From Chitinophaga ginsengisegetis (lineage in GTDB: Bacteria > Bacteroidota > Bacteroidia > Chitinophagales > Chitinophagaceae): DNA of 64,000 bases. The translations under genes and the position numbers were made by a program. Of this stretch, positions 1 through 7,573 are shown piece after piece. The notes under the pieces were generated by a model that worked only from the letters and a program-made list of their open reading frames with translations, searched no databases and was not told the DNA's origin. Position 1 is the stretch's first letter, and every line of letters begins with the position of its first letter. The DNA lies in contig NZ_FUZZ01000001.1 in assembly GCF_900168065.1 (NCBI RefSeq), positions 1,178,001 to 1,242,000 on the forward strand. Reading direction: 5' to 3'.

Positions 1-728
1 TGCGCGGCACTGATCCAGGGTGGCAACTCCTCTGTTACTGCAATATTACTTTTCGTATAGGCGTGCTCCATTTTGCTTTTGTCGTTCGCATACGCCGCCA
101 TGTATAGCACTACTGCCAGTGCTGCCACTGCGCCCGACCACAAATAGGTGAGCCGGTAGCTGCGCACCGGCCATACCAGTTTTCTTACCATCCGGAAGTT
201 AAACCAGAGCAGGAAAATGGGTGAAAATGTAACGATGGAAAGTCCGATGGCCAACAGGCCGATCAGGCTTACCAGGTACACCGGCAACAGGTAAAAAGCC
301 AGGTAAAAGGGCAGCAGCAATGTAAAGCCCAGTACCGCGCATTGCAGGTATTTTACCCATTCCGGCCATCTTTCAAAAAATCCAAATGCCAGTATATTGG
401 CGCAGATAAAAATCAGCATAACCGCCGACCAGGTAGAAGATGATTCAAATACACGAATGGACTCATTCACCGTATAGGCATCTGTGAGCAGCAGCACTAC
501 GAATACAGACATTACTTTTCTTCTTCCCTCCCAGGGTTTAAGAAAGCCGCCGATCCAGCAACTGAAAAAATAAAGTAAAGTAATCAGGTGTGTAATGATG
601 AATACGCCGTCGGAATTTGTACCTGCCGGTGGAAAGGCGGAATAGCACCTGGCGATAAGGGCGAAACATAGCAATGTAAGGCCGAACACATAGGGTGCCG
701 GCAGGGTTCTGGAGGTATTGACTTCCAT
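1..728 (-). CDS. Polytopic membrane protein, 3' end cut by window edge (possible XrtN-system VIT-domain protein)
   Basis: The frame is open from an ATG at 728 to the left edge, giving about 242 visible residues and no stop. The start reads MEVNTSRTLPAPYVFG. About six hydrophobic segments follow, separated by short basic loops. The last visible part leaves the membrane (MAAYANDKSKMEHAYTKSN), which suggests a soluble domain beyond the edge. This layout resembles the Bacteroidota XrtN-system VIT-domain proteins, which have an N-terminal membrane block before a VIT domain. That name is an inference from general resemblance, since the diagnostic domain lies outside the window. A TATATTTG box 22 bp upstream and a palindrome further up suggest its own regulated promoter. 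Confidence 0.6.
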   Translation of the reverse strand, partial: MEVNTSRTLPAPYVFGLTLLCFALIARCYSAFPPAGTNSDGVFIITHLITLLYFFSCWIGGFLKPWEGRRKVMSVFVVLLLTDAYTVNESIRVFESSSTWSAVMLIFICANILAFGFFERWPEWVKYLQCAVLGFTLLLPFYLAFYLLPVYLVSLIGLLAIGLSIVTFSPIFLLWFNFRMVRKLVWPVRSYRLTYLWSGAVAALAVVLYMAAYANDKSKMEHAYTKSNIAVTEELPPWISAA

Positions 729-750
729 TATAGATGATTTGAATACGCCC

Positions 751-758
751 CAAATATA
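751..758 (-). promoter_or_regulatory. Putative Bacteroidota -7 box of the left-edge gene
   Basis: Read on the minus strand this is TATATTTG, a full match to the Bacteroidota -7 consensus TAnnTTTG. It lies 22 bp upstream of the ATG at 728. No convincing TTG-type -33 element is seen at ideal spacing. Confidence 0.45.
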
Positions 759-770
759 TAAAATAAAAAG

Positions 771-789
771 TACTTTGCATTACAAAGTA
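771..789. promoter_or_regulatory. Perfect inverted repeat upstream of the left-edge gene
   Basis: TACTTTG-CATTA-CAAAGTA has two perfect 7-bp arms. It sits just upstream of the -7 box at 751-758, where a repressor could block the -33 region. Palindromes of this type are common operators of PadR- or GntR-like regulators in Bacteroidota, but no such regulator is seen next to it here. Confidence 0.4.
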
Positions 790-829
790 TAAATAAAAAT
801 CAGCTTGATTAGAAAATCATCGCCAGGAA

Positions 830-3800
830 CTAATCAGTTATACCGTATGCCTTACGGATATCCTGTTGCAATATGTTGGGAGCAGGAAGTGTATGTATAC
901 CCGTCCTATTTATCGTTAAACCGGCATAAGCCAGGTATTGCTGATAGTTAACAGGATCGGGCGTTTCCACATATACAAAGAAGTCGGCCAGGGATTGTCC
1001 GGCAATGGTTTCACATGTTTCCCGGAACTCGGCTGGTGTAAATCCGCGTTGGAGTTGCAGGTAATACTGCCGGTATAAAGCCCGCATCACATCATCGAGC
1101 GATTGCTTATTATGTGTAGCATAACGGATCCGCAGATCCAGCAGAAAGGCAAGCACCGGCCCTTTTTCATAACAGGAAATGGTTTTGGCCGGATCACCGC
1201 CAAAGGGTCCATCATCCCAGGTTTCATAGCTGGCAGCGGTAACAGATTGTACCTTGTTGCCCGGCCGTTGTTCACATGACTGTATATGCCGGTTCAATGC
1301 CTGCAATAAGTCGGCACCAGACATCAGCCCCGCCCTTTGCAGCACCAGGTACTCATAGTATACCGTGAATCCTTCCGATACCCACAGCAGCTTTGTACGA
1401 TTAGCAGCATCATAATTAAAAGGTCCCAGTTCCACAGGGCGGATCCGCTTTACATTATAATGATGGAAATATTCATGTGCCAGGAAACTATAGGTTCTCT
1501 GACGTGCTGCTTTATCATTTAATTCTTCCCCGGTAAAAGATACGGCCGTTGAATTCAAATGCTCTATACCTCCCTGCCCTGGCCCGATTCCCAGAAAGGT
1601 ATAGTGATCATAGGGAATATCCCCGATGATCCCGGCTGCTGTGCCGACTATCTTTTCCAGGTCGCTCATAAACTGACCGCGGTTAAAATTACCCGGCTGA
1701 AAAGCGGTGAAATAATGAGGGATCCCTTTTACTTTAAACGCGGGAAACGATTCCAGGTCGCCCATCAGTAAGGGGCTGTCGTATAGCACATCAAAGCTCG
1801 CGGCGGTGTAAGTATGCTTACTCAGTGTATCCATTCCCGTAGCCACCTGCCAGTTGCCATATGGCTGTACGGTGAGCAGAACGGGCCAATCCGTTTTCCC
1901 CTCCGGATGCATAAAAACGCCGGCGGGTGTAATATAGCCGTGGTCCTTATCCAGGTAGCTCGTGGCTACAAAATTACGGCGGGCAGTTACTTTGTAAGTA
2001 ACCTTTACTTCAGCGCCGGGAGCATGGGTGATCTCCCAGCTGTTGGCATTTGTTTTATGCCACGGTAATGTATCATTGGTGGCGCTATATACATGAAAAT
2101 CTTTCACCTGGCCGGCATAGTCCATCAGTTGATAATAACCGGGCGTCCACACCGGGAGCTTCAGCGTGGTGTGGGTGGCGCTGTCCGCCTTGTAATTCAT
2201 TTCCACTTCATATACGCCCGCAGCTGGTTCGGGCATGCGCACGTTAAATGCTATACGCAGTGATTTCAGGCGGATAATGTTTACCGACAACGCAGGTACT
2301 TTCCAGCTGAACTGCGCCGCTGCATTTTGAATCGTGGAAGTATGCGGTGTGTAAGCTTCGGGGGATGCAAATGAATTCTCCGCGTCCGGCTTGCCGGCCG
2401 TTAGCGTGATCACCTGCGCAACAGGATTCACCGTAGCTCCGTTCAGGCGGATATCCGCATCTACAGCGCTTTCGCCGGCATTCACGATTTTGAGGATAAT
2501 GTCGCCGTTCTTTTCATCTTTGCCTGCAATAGAAAATAACTTTTGTGGTTCGCGGTAAGTCATGAGCAGTGAATTGTCTACGAAACACTTCACTTCATCA
2601 TTGTTTACTTCGAGGCGGATATCATACCAGCGGCCGGATTCCAGCGGGGCTTTCAACCGCACCGGGTTGCTGATACCAGCCACATCGTATCCGTTGGTAA
2701 GACTTTCAAACATGGCATTGGAATTCAGCCAGGAGCCAATATGTGCACGTAAGCAGGTATTGGTATCTTTTACAGCAAAAGGAATAATAAAAGCATTTAC
2801 CCCACCGGTTTTACGGGCTTTAAGCGACAGCGTATAGGCATTAAAGTGATGACCTTTCAGGATAGCCAGTTGCTGCGCACCGGCAGCTGTTTGCGCCAGT
2901 ACACCGGTTTGTCTCTTCCAGCTGCCTCTTACCGGGAGCCAGTCTGTCAGCTGCGGATCAAGGCGGCTGTTGTAAACAGTATCGCCCTGTTGCACGACGG
3001 TAATATCTTTATACTCCGCTTCCGTATCCCAGGTAGCGAGGCCAATACCTCCCGAAAATTTTGGCGTTACCTTCTTTTCCGGCAACAGCGTGGTTGTTAC
3101 CGGATAGTTGAAAGTGGCTTTATGATCATTCAGCATATTCAGCGCGTAATAGGAGATCCTTCCAAAGCTGGCGCCTGCGTTGAAGTGAATTAGGTTCACG
3201 GGCCAGTCTACATCATGCTCATTCACCAGTAAAGGCGCATAGCTGCTCATCTTCACCAGGTCGGCATTCTTCTCCATACTCATTACATACACTGCATCGC
3301 TGAGGGCGGCCTGCATGTTACCGTTTCCAACGCCTGCATTGGTAGCATATTCCCCTACGTACATCTGCCAGTTGCCCCGTTTGTATTTATCGAAATGATC
3401 AAAGTTGCGCAGGCTCCAGCCGGCATCTTTATAGGCATGTTCATCCACGATATCTGTATGCTGCATACTATCGAGGGTATGCCGGTTTACGTCGCCGATG
3501 CCCATACTGGCAATGATTTCTATCTGCGGATATTTTTTGTGGATGGCGTTATAAAAAACATTGTACCGTTTTGCATAATCCGGACCATGCTGTTCGTTGC
3601 CTACTTCTACGTACCTGAGCGGGAACGGCGCCGGGTGGCCATTGGCAGCGCGTTGTTTTCCCCAGCGGGAAGTAACCGGACCAATCGCGTATTCGATGGC
3701 GTCCAGGGCGCTTTGGATATACGGCGCCACACTATCGTCCGGCACAAAGGTGCCGCTGCGGTATTCACAGGAAATGCCCACATTAAAAACATACAGTGCC

Positions 3801-4795
3801 GCGGCGTTGATATCTTCGCAAAACTGCAGGTATTCATGATATCCGAAGCCATTGCTGCTCCAGTAACCCCATGGGCTATACGAAGCTGTACGCTGTTCCA
3901 CCGGGCCGAGCGTGGTTTTCCAGTCGGGCGCACTTTCCACGGTAATCCCTTCCACATAGCAGCCGCCGGGCCAGCGTACAAAGGCCGGTTTCATTCGTTG
4001 GATGAGGGTGGCAATATCCGCACGCATACCATTGGGGCGATCCCGGAAGGTATGCACCGGGAACAGCGATACCATGTCCAGCAGCAGGGTGCCGCTTTGG
4101 TGAAAGGTAAGTACCAGCCGTCCGGCAGGGTCGCTTCCTTTCGCTGTAAGAGTGGCATTATATTTTTTCCAGGAAGCGGGGCCGCCCATCTGCAACACCG
4201 TGTCTGCCAGGATTTGTCCTGATGCCGTTTGCAGGGAAGCGGTTACTTTTCCCGTGTATCCTTTAACGTTATTTGCAAAGAAGGACAACCGGTAAGCGGC
4301 TCCCTTCTCCACGTTCATACCCCAGAAGCCTTCATTAACAAGAGCTGCGTCTTTACCGGTTACTTTCACCTGCATCGCGTGCGGCGTGGCGGCATTCAAC
4401 GGATGATCCGTTACCAGCGAAAGTTGCGCATTGTTTTCCGCATGCCACGCCGGCCACCGGCTTTGCAGCGGCCATTCCATTTTCCAGTCGGATACCTGTC
4501 CCTGCAGCATGAAATGCGGCTTTTGCGGGAAAGGCACCAGCCAGCCGTTTTCAAGCTTGGTACCAGCCGGAATGCGGTGATCTTCAAAGCCGCGGTTTTG
4601 CACCATTTCAGCGTATAGTCCTCCTTCACCGGCGTGACTGATTTCTTCAAAGAAAATACCGTGCAGGGTAGCCGGGATAGCAGCCCCCTTCTCGGTGGTA
4701 TTTACGGTGATTTCAGCCCTTTTCTGGGCAATGGCGGAGCTATTCCCTGCAAGCAGGCAGATAACGGCCAGAAAGCCTTGTTTCATGCGGTTCAT
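830..4795 (-). CDS. Fusion: GH51 alpha-L-arabinofuranosidase + M61-family metallopeptidase
   Basis: One 1321-residue frame contains two enzymes. Residues 1-23 are a signal peptide. Residues 25-844 are a GH51 arabinofuranosidase with acid/base E401 (VGNEQ) and nucleophile E482 (VGEYAT). An inserted concanavalin-like segment lies at about 640-770. At residue 845 (near base 2263) the sequence passes directly into an M61 glycyl-aminopeptidase-like protein: its N-terminal domain (PVWTPGYYQLMDY) and then the zinc site HEYFH (1107-1111) with the third ligand E1141 (WVSEGF). The PDZ domain usual at the C terminus of M61 proteins is absent; after AYAGLTIN only about 25 unrelated residues follow. The start lies 3 bp after the stop of the GH127 gene, so the two are cotranscribed. 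All catalytic residues seem intact, so both halves could be active. It could also be a recent gene fusion in decay. Confidence 0.88.
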   Translation of the reverse strand: MNRMKQGFLAVICLLAGNSSAIAQKRAEITVNTTEKGAAIPATLHGIFFEEISHAGEGGLYAEMVQNRGFEDHRIPAGTKLENGWLVPFPQKPHFMLQGQVSDWKMEWPLQSRWPAWHAENNAQLSLVTDHPLNAATPHAMQVKVTGKDAALVNEGFWGMNVEKGAAYRLSFFANNVKGYTGKVTASLQTASGQILADTVLQMGGPASWKKYNATLTAKGSDPAGRLVLTFHQSGTLLLDMVSLFPVHTFRDRPNGMRADIATLIQRMKPAFVRWPGGCYVEGITVESAPDWKTTLGPVEQRTASYSPWGYWSSNGFGYHEYLQFCEDINAAALYVFNVGISCEYRSGTFVPDDSVAPYIQSALDAIEYAIGPVTSRWGKQRAANGHPAPFPLRYVEVGNEQHGPDYAKRYNVFYNAIHKKYPQIEIIASMGIGDVNRHTLDSMQHTDIVDEHAYKDAGWSLRNFDHFDKYKRGNWQMYVGEYATNAGVGNGNMQAALSDAVYVMSMEKNADLVKMSSYAPLLVNEHDVDWPVNLIHFNAGASFGRISYYALNMLNDHKATFNYPVTTTLLPEKKVTPKFSGGIGLATWDTEAEYKDITVVQQGDTVYNSRLDPQLTDWLPVRGSWKRQTGVLAQTAAGAQQLAILKGHHFNAYTLSLKARKTGGVNAFIIPFAVKDTNTCLRAHIGSWLNSNAMFESLTNGYDVAGISNPVRLKAPLESGRWYDIRLEVNNDEVKCFVDNSLLMTYREPQKLFSIAGKDEKNGDIILKIVNAGESAVDADIRLNGATVNPVAQVITLTAGKPDAENSFASPEAYTPHTSTIQNAAAQFSWKVPALSVNIIRLKSLRIAFNVRMPEPAAGVYEVEMNYKADSATHTTLKLPVWTPGYYQLMDYAGQVKDFHVYSATNDTLPWHKTNANSWEITHAPGAEVKVTYKVTARRNFVATSYLDKDHGYITPAGVFMHPEGKTDWPVLLTVQPYGNWQVATGMDTLSKHTYTAASFDVLYDSPLLMGDLESFPAFKVKGIPHYFTAFQPGNFNRGQFMSDLEKIVGTAAGIIGDIPYDHYTFLGIGPGQGGIEHLNSTAVSFTGEELNDKAARQRTYSFLAHEYFHHYNVKRIRPVELGPFNYDAANRTKLLWVSEGFTVYYEYLVLQRAGLMSGADLLQALNRHIQSCEQRPGNKVQSVTAASYETWDDGPFGGDPAKTISCYEKGPVLAFLLDLRIRYATHNKQSLDDVMRALYRQYYLQLQRGFTPAEFRETCETIAGQSLADFFVYVETPDPVNYQQYLAYAGLTINRTGIHTLPAPNILQQDIRKAYGITD

Positions 4796-4798
4796 ACA

Positions 4799-7213
4799 TT
4801 ATTCAACTATCCATTCGTGTATCCCGGCGGCATTATCTGCCGGCAGTTGTATTTCCAGTTTTAAAGCGGTGGTGGTAACCGGCTCAAAAGTGATCACGTT
4901 ATACTTGTCTTTTTCTACAGTATAAGGTGCTTTCGCATTTACCGGTTTCCACTCCCCTCCCTGTTTGTAATACAGCTTCCAGGCAGCGGGTACTCTGCAG
5001 CCGCCAAAAGGACCATCGTCGTACCAGTATACTTTGGAGCTGCTTACAGTATGACTGCTATCAAACGTATACTGTACCCATTCTGTGGTGCCTTTGGCAG
5101 GCCACCAATGCAGGTAAAGGGCGCTGTTATCTTTTGAGTCTTTCGGTTCATACTGATCATTCAGGGCCATATACATGCGCTGATTTTTTACAGAAGCCGT
5201 TACTTTACTTTTAGAAGCGATGGTGGGTGCAGGTTTTGGACGGGCAGCCGAAGCTTCAAACGGAATCCATACCGTCATTTCAGCGGGACCTCTATTGGCC
5301 CAGGAAAAATAGGGTATAGCCGTTACCGTTTGACTGCTTCTAATCAGCGAGTCAGAATTCAGTTGACGGCTGGCAGAATTACCGGGCATTTGCAGGGTCA
5401 TTACCCCGCTGAGCAGATCCGGACGATATACAGGAGAAACCACCGCCTGTTTATCCACCACGATATTTTGCACGGTGGCGTCTTTATTATCCGGTCCCTC
5501 CAGGCAATACATGATAGGTCCGCGTTCCAGCGCAAAGCGGGAGTGGTCGTCCTTTACCGCAGCGGCAGCCAGGATCTTTCTTACTTCCATCGGGAAATCC
5601 AGTGTCACCTTATCCCCTTTCTTCCACGAACGGTTAATAACAGCATAGCCTTTTTCCGTCGTATAGGCAACGGGGTTACCATTGAGCAGGATGGGAATTT
5701 TTACGGCTGAACTGTCTTCTTCAAAATACAGGTTTCCCGGTACCGGCCTGTTTTCCGCCCAGCCCGGAATACGTACCCGGAGCGTGAAGGTAGTAGGTTT
5801 GGCAGTATTAATCGTGATTTCGTCTTTTCCATTCCAGGGATAATCCGTTTGCTGAACGATATTTACTTTACCGGCTTTCAGCTGGATGGTAGCGGAGTCG
5901 CCCACGAAAAGATTCACGTACAGGTCATTGTCTTTCTGTGCATATACATACCCCGGCATGGAAGGCAGGAAGCGGGTCATATTGGAAATGCAGCATGCGC
6001 ATCCAAACCAGGCGCTTCGCTGGTGCTGCCCCATAGAGGCCAGTGGGTTGGGATAAAAGAAGCGGTCACCGCTGATGGATACCCCGGAGAGTAAACCATT
6101 GTACAGCGTACGTTCCAGCACATCAATATATTTTGCATCGCCGTGCAGCAGGAACATACGGCTGTTCCAGTATACGTTAGCAATGGCAGCGCAGGTTTCC
6201 GCGTAGGCCGACATGTTCGGCAATTCATACGCAGCTCCGAATGCCTCTCCTGCACCGGTGGCGCCAATGCCGCCGGTGATATAAAGTTTCCGGTCCACCA
6301 CATCATCCCAGATATCATCAATGGCTGTCAGGTATTTTCGGTCGCCGGTTAAAGCGGCCACATCGGCCATACCGGTGTACATATAAGTAGCGCGTACGGC
6401 ATGCCCTACGGCTTCGTGCTGGTCTGTTACCTTCTTGTGCGACTGGCTATACTCCTGGCTGTAGTGGGTACCCGGACCACGAACGTCCAGGAAAAATTTG
6501 GCCAGGTCGAGATAGGACTTGTTGCCCGTTACCCGGTACAGGCGCGTGAGCCCTGTTTCCACGATCTGGTGACCGGGGAATTTTTCTTCCTTGCCCCAGC
6601 CGAAATCCCGCACCAAAAGATCGGCGTTACGGATGGCAATATTCAGCAGCGTTTTTTTACCCGTGGCCTGGTAATGCGCTACCGCCGCTTCAAACAGGTG
6701 ACCGGAATTATACAGTTCATGGCTCAGGTCTTCTTCCTTCTCCCATCTTTTACTGCCAATCCATTCATGTGGCTTTGCTGCTTTCACCGTGCGGAAGGTA
6801 TAGAGATATCCATCTTTCTCCTGGGCGGCGCCGATAATGCTGATCAGTGTATCCAGGTACTTTTCCAGACCAGGATTGGGCTGCATCTGCAATCCGTAGG
6901 AAGCCCCTTCAATTACCTTATACAGATCAGTATCATCAAAGGTGTATTCGGTGAGTTTATCACCCGGTATCTTACCTGCCGCACGTAAAAAGTTATCGAT
7001 GCGGCCTGTCTTTCTACATTGCTCCAGTGTATACGGAATCGTCACACTCGCATTGGTCCTTATCTTCGGCGCCCAGAAATTATCATTCACCCGCACCTGT
7101 GTAAAAGCCACCGGTTTAATCGGATAATCTTTCTGTAACTGCGCCTGCACTGTAATGTTGGCCATCAGCATACCGGCGCCGGCCAGCGCCGCCTTTCCCC
7201 AAAATGATCTCAT
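4799..7213 (-). CDS. GH127-family beta-L-arabinofuranosidase with C-terminal discoidin-like domain
   Basis: Secreted glycoside hydrolase predicted to release beta-linked L-arabinofuranose, as on hydroxyproline-linked arabinosides or complex pectin. The start at 7213 (MRSFWGK) gives a signal peptide ending near VQAQ; the open frame runs about 100 bases further upstream without further recognisable sequence. GH127 active-site landmarks match those of HypBA1: E323, E339 and C341 (AETC) and the CxCC cluster at C405/C407/C408 (FGCACC), which in this family binds zinc and supplies the Cys nucleophile. Residues from about 690 on form an F5/8 (discoidin)-like domain. It is the first gene of a two-gene unit with the GH51-M61 fusion and has AraR-type operators at 7252-7270 and 7383-7401. 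Confidence 0.88.
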   Translation of the reverse strand: MRSFWGKAALAGAGMLMANITVQAQLQKDYPIKPVAFTQVRVNDNFWAPKIRTNASVTIPYTLEQCRKTGRIDNFLRAAGKIPGDKLTEYTFDDTDLYKVIEGASYGLQMQPNPGLEKYLDTLISIIGAAQEKDGYLYTFRTVKAAKPHEWIGSKRWEKEEDLSHELYNSGHLFEAAVAHYQATGKKTLLNIAIRNADLLVRDFGWGKEEKFPGHQIVETGLTRLYRVTGNKSYLDLAKFFLDVRGPGTHYSQEYSQSHKKVTDQHEAVGHAVRATYMYTGMADVAALTGDRKYLTAIDDIWDDVVDRKLYITGGIGATGAGEAFGAAYELPNMSAYAETCAAIANVYWNSRMFLLHGDAKYIDVLERTLYNGLLSGVSISGDRFFYPNPLASMGQHQRSAWFGCACCISNMTRFLPSMPGYVYAQKDNDLYVNLFVGDSATIQLKAGKVNIVQQTDYPWNGKDEITINTAKPTTFTLRVRIPGWAENRPVPGNLYFEEDSSAVKIPILLNGNPVAYTTEKGYAVINRSWKKGDKVTLDFPMEVRKILAAAAVKDDHSRFALERGPIMYCLEGPDNKDATVQNIVVDKQAVVSPVYRPDLLSGVMTLQMPGNSASRQLNSDSLIRSSQTVTAIPYFSWANRGPAEMTVWIPFEASAARPKPAPTIASKSKVTASVKNQRMYMALNDQYEPKDSKDNSALYLHWWPAKGTTEWVQYTFDSSHTVSSSKVYWYDDGPFGGCRVPAAWKLYYKQGGEWKPVNAKAPYTVEKDKYNVITFEPVTTTALKLEIQLPADNAAGIHEWIVE

Positions 7214-7251
7214 ACCTTTTATCTTTATAGTCTTACAATATAATATTTTAT

Positions 7252-7270
7252 AATTGTCTAGATAACAATT
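7252..7270. promoter_or_regulatory. AraR-type operator (site A), GH127 promoter
   Basis: AATTGT-CTAGATA-ACAATT, perfect 6-bp arms with a 7-bp spacer, centred about 48 bp upstream of the GH127 ATG at 7213. It is the same element found upstream of the other arabinose units. Confidence 0.75.
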
Positions 7271-7382
7271 ATGTCTAATACAGGGTGCATACAGGGGCCA
7301 GGTAACAGCCACCTGCCGGGAAATAAATAGTTATTCATAACACTAGTTGGATTTACGGTGGACAAGGATGCCGGTTGAATAT

Positions 7383-7401
7383 AATTGTCATAATGACATT
7401 T
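7383..7401. promoter_or_regulatory. AraR-type operator (site B)
   Basis: AATTGT-CATAATG-ACATTT has one mismatch in the right arm, but its centre TGTCAT-A-ATGACA is a perfect 13-bp palindrome. It lies 131 bp from site A and could allow looping or a second repressor dimer. Confidence 0.6.
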
Positions 7402-7410
7402 AAAAGTATT

Positions 7411-7453
7411 GATAAAAAAAGAGGAATACTACGTAGATATTAACGAGTATTCC
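7411..7453 (-). terminator. Intrinsic terminator after the GH27 operon
   Basis: On the minus strand an 8-bp stem (GGAATACT/AGTATTCC, 15-nt loop) is followed by TCTTTTTTTATC. It is placed to end the susC-to-GH27 transcript before the GH127 promoter. Confidence 0.6.
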
Positions 7454-7573
7454 CAACATTTTGTCAATCCCCGAAACCTTGTCCTGTAGCGAAGTTTCCT
7501 GCAATCGATTACTACAGGCATCAGGATAATTTTGTTGTCAATCTTACGGCGCATAGCATCCCATCAGCATTTA

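Larger units (their letters stand above)
7214..7573. other. Intergenic control region between GH27 and GH127
   Basis: This 360-bp AT-rich gap holds, in leftward order, an intrinsic terminator for the upstream SusC-to-GH27 operon (7411-7453) and two AraR-type palindromes (7383-7401, 7252-7270). A weak CCTGTAG/CTACAGG hairpin lies at 7493-7518. I see no coding sequence in it. It makes the GH127 and GH51-M61 pair a separate transcription unit. Confidence 0.6.

Noticed and set aside
2200..2320. GH51-M61 junction as a frameshift or two overlapping genes
   Set aside because: The frame is continuous, no stop or start lies at the joint, and both domain boundaries are clean; an assembly error cannot be excluded without other data but nothing in the sequence shows one.
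3395..4222. 275-codon open frame opposite the GH51 half of the fusion
   Set aside because: No start context and no family motif; the minus-strand product is unmistakable.
7493..7518. CCTGTAG/CTACAGG repeat after the GH27 gene as an operator
   Set aside because: Arms are 12 bp apart, found once, and close to the gene 3' end; more likely a weak transcript-end structure.
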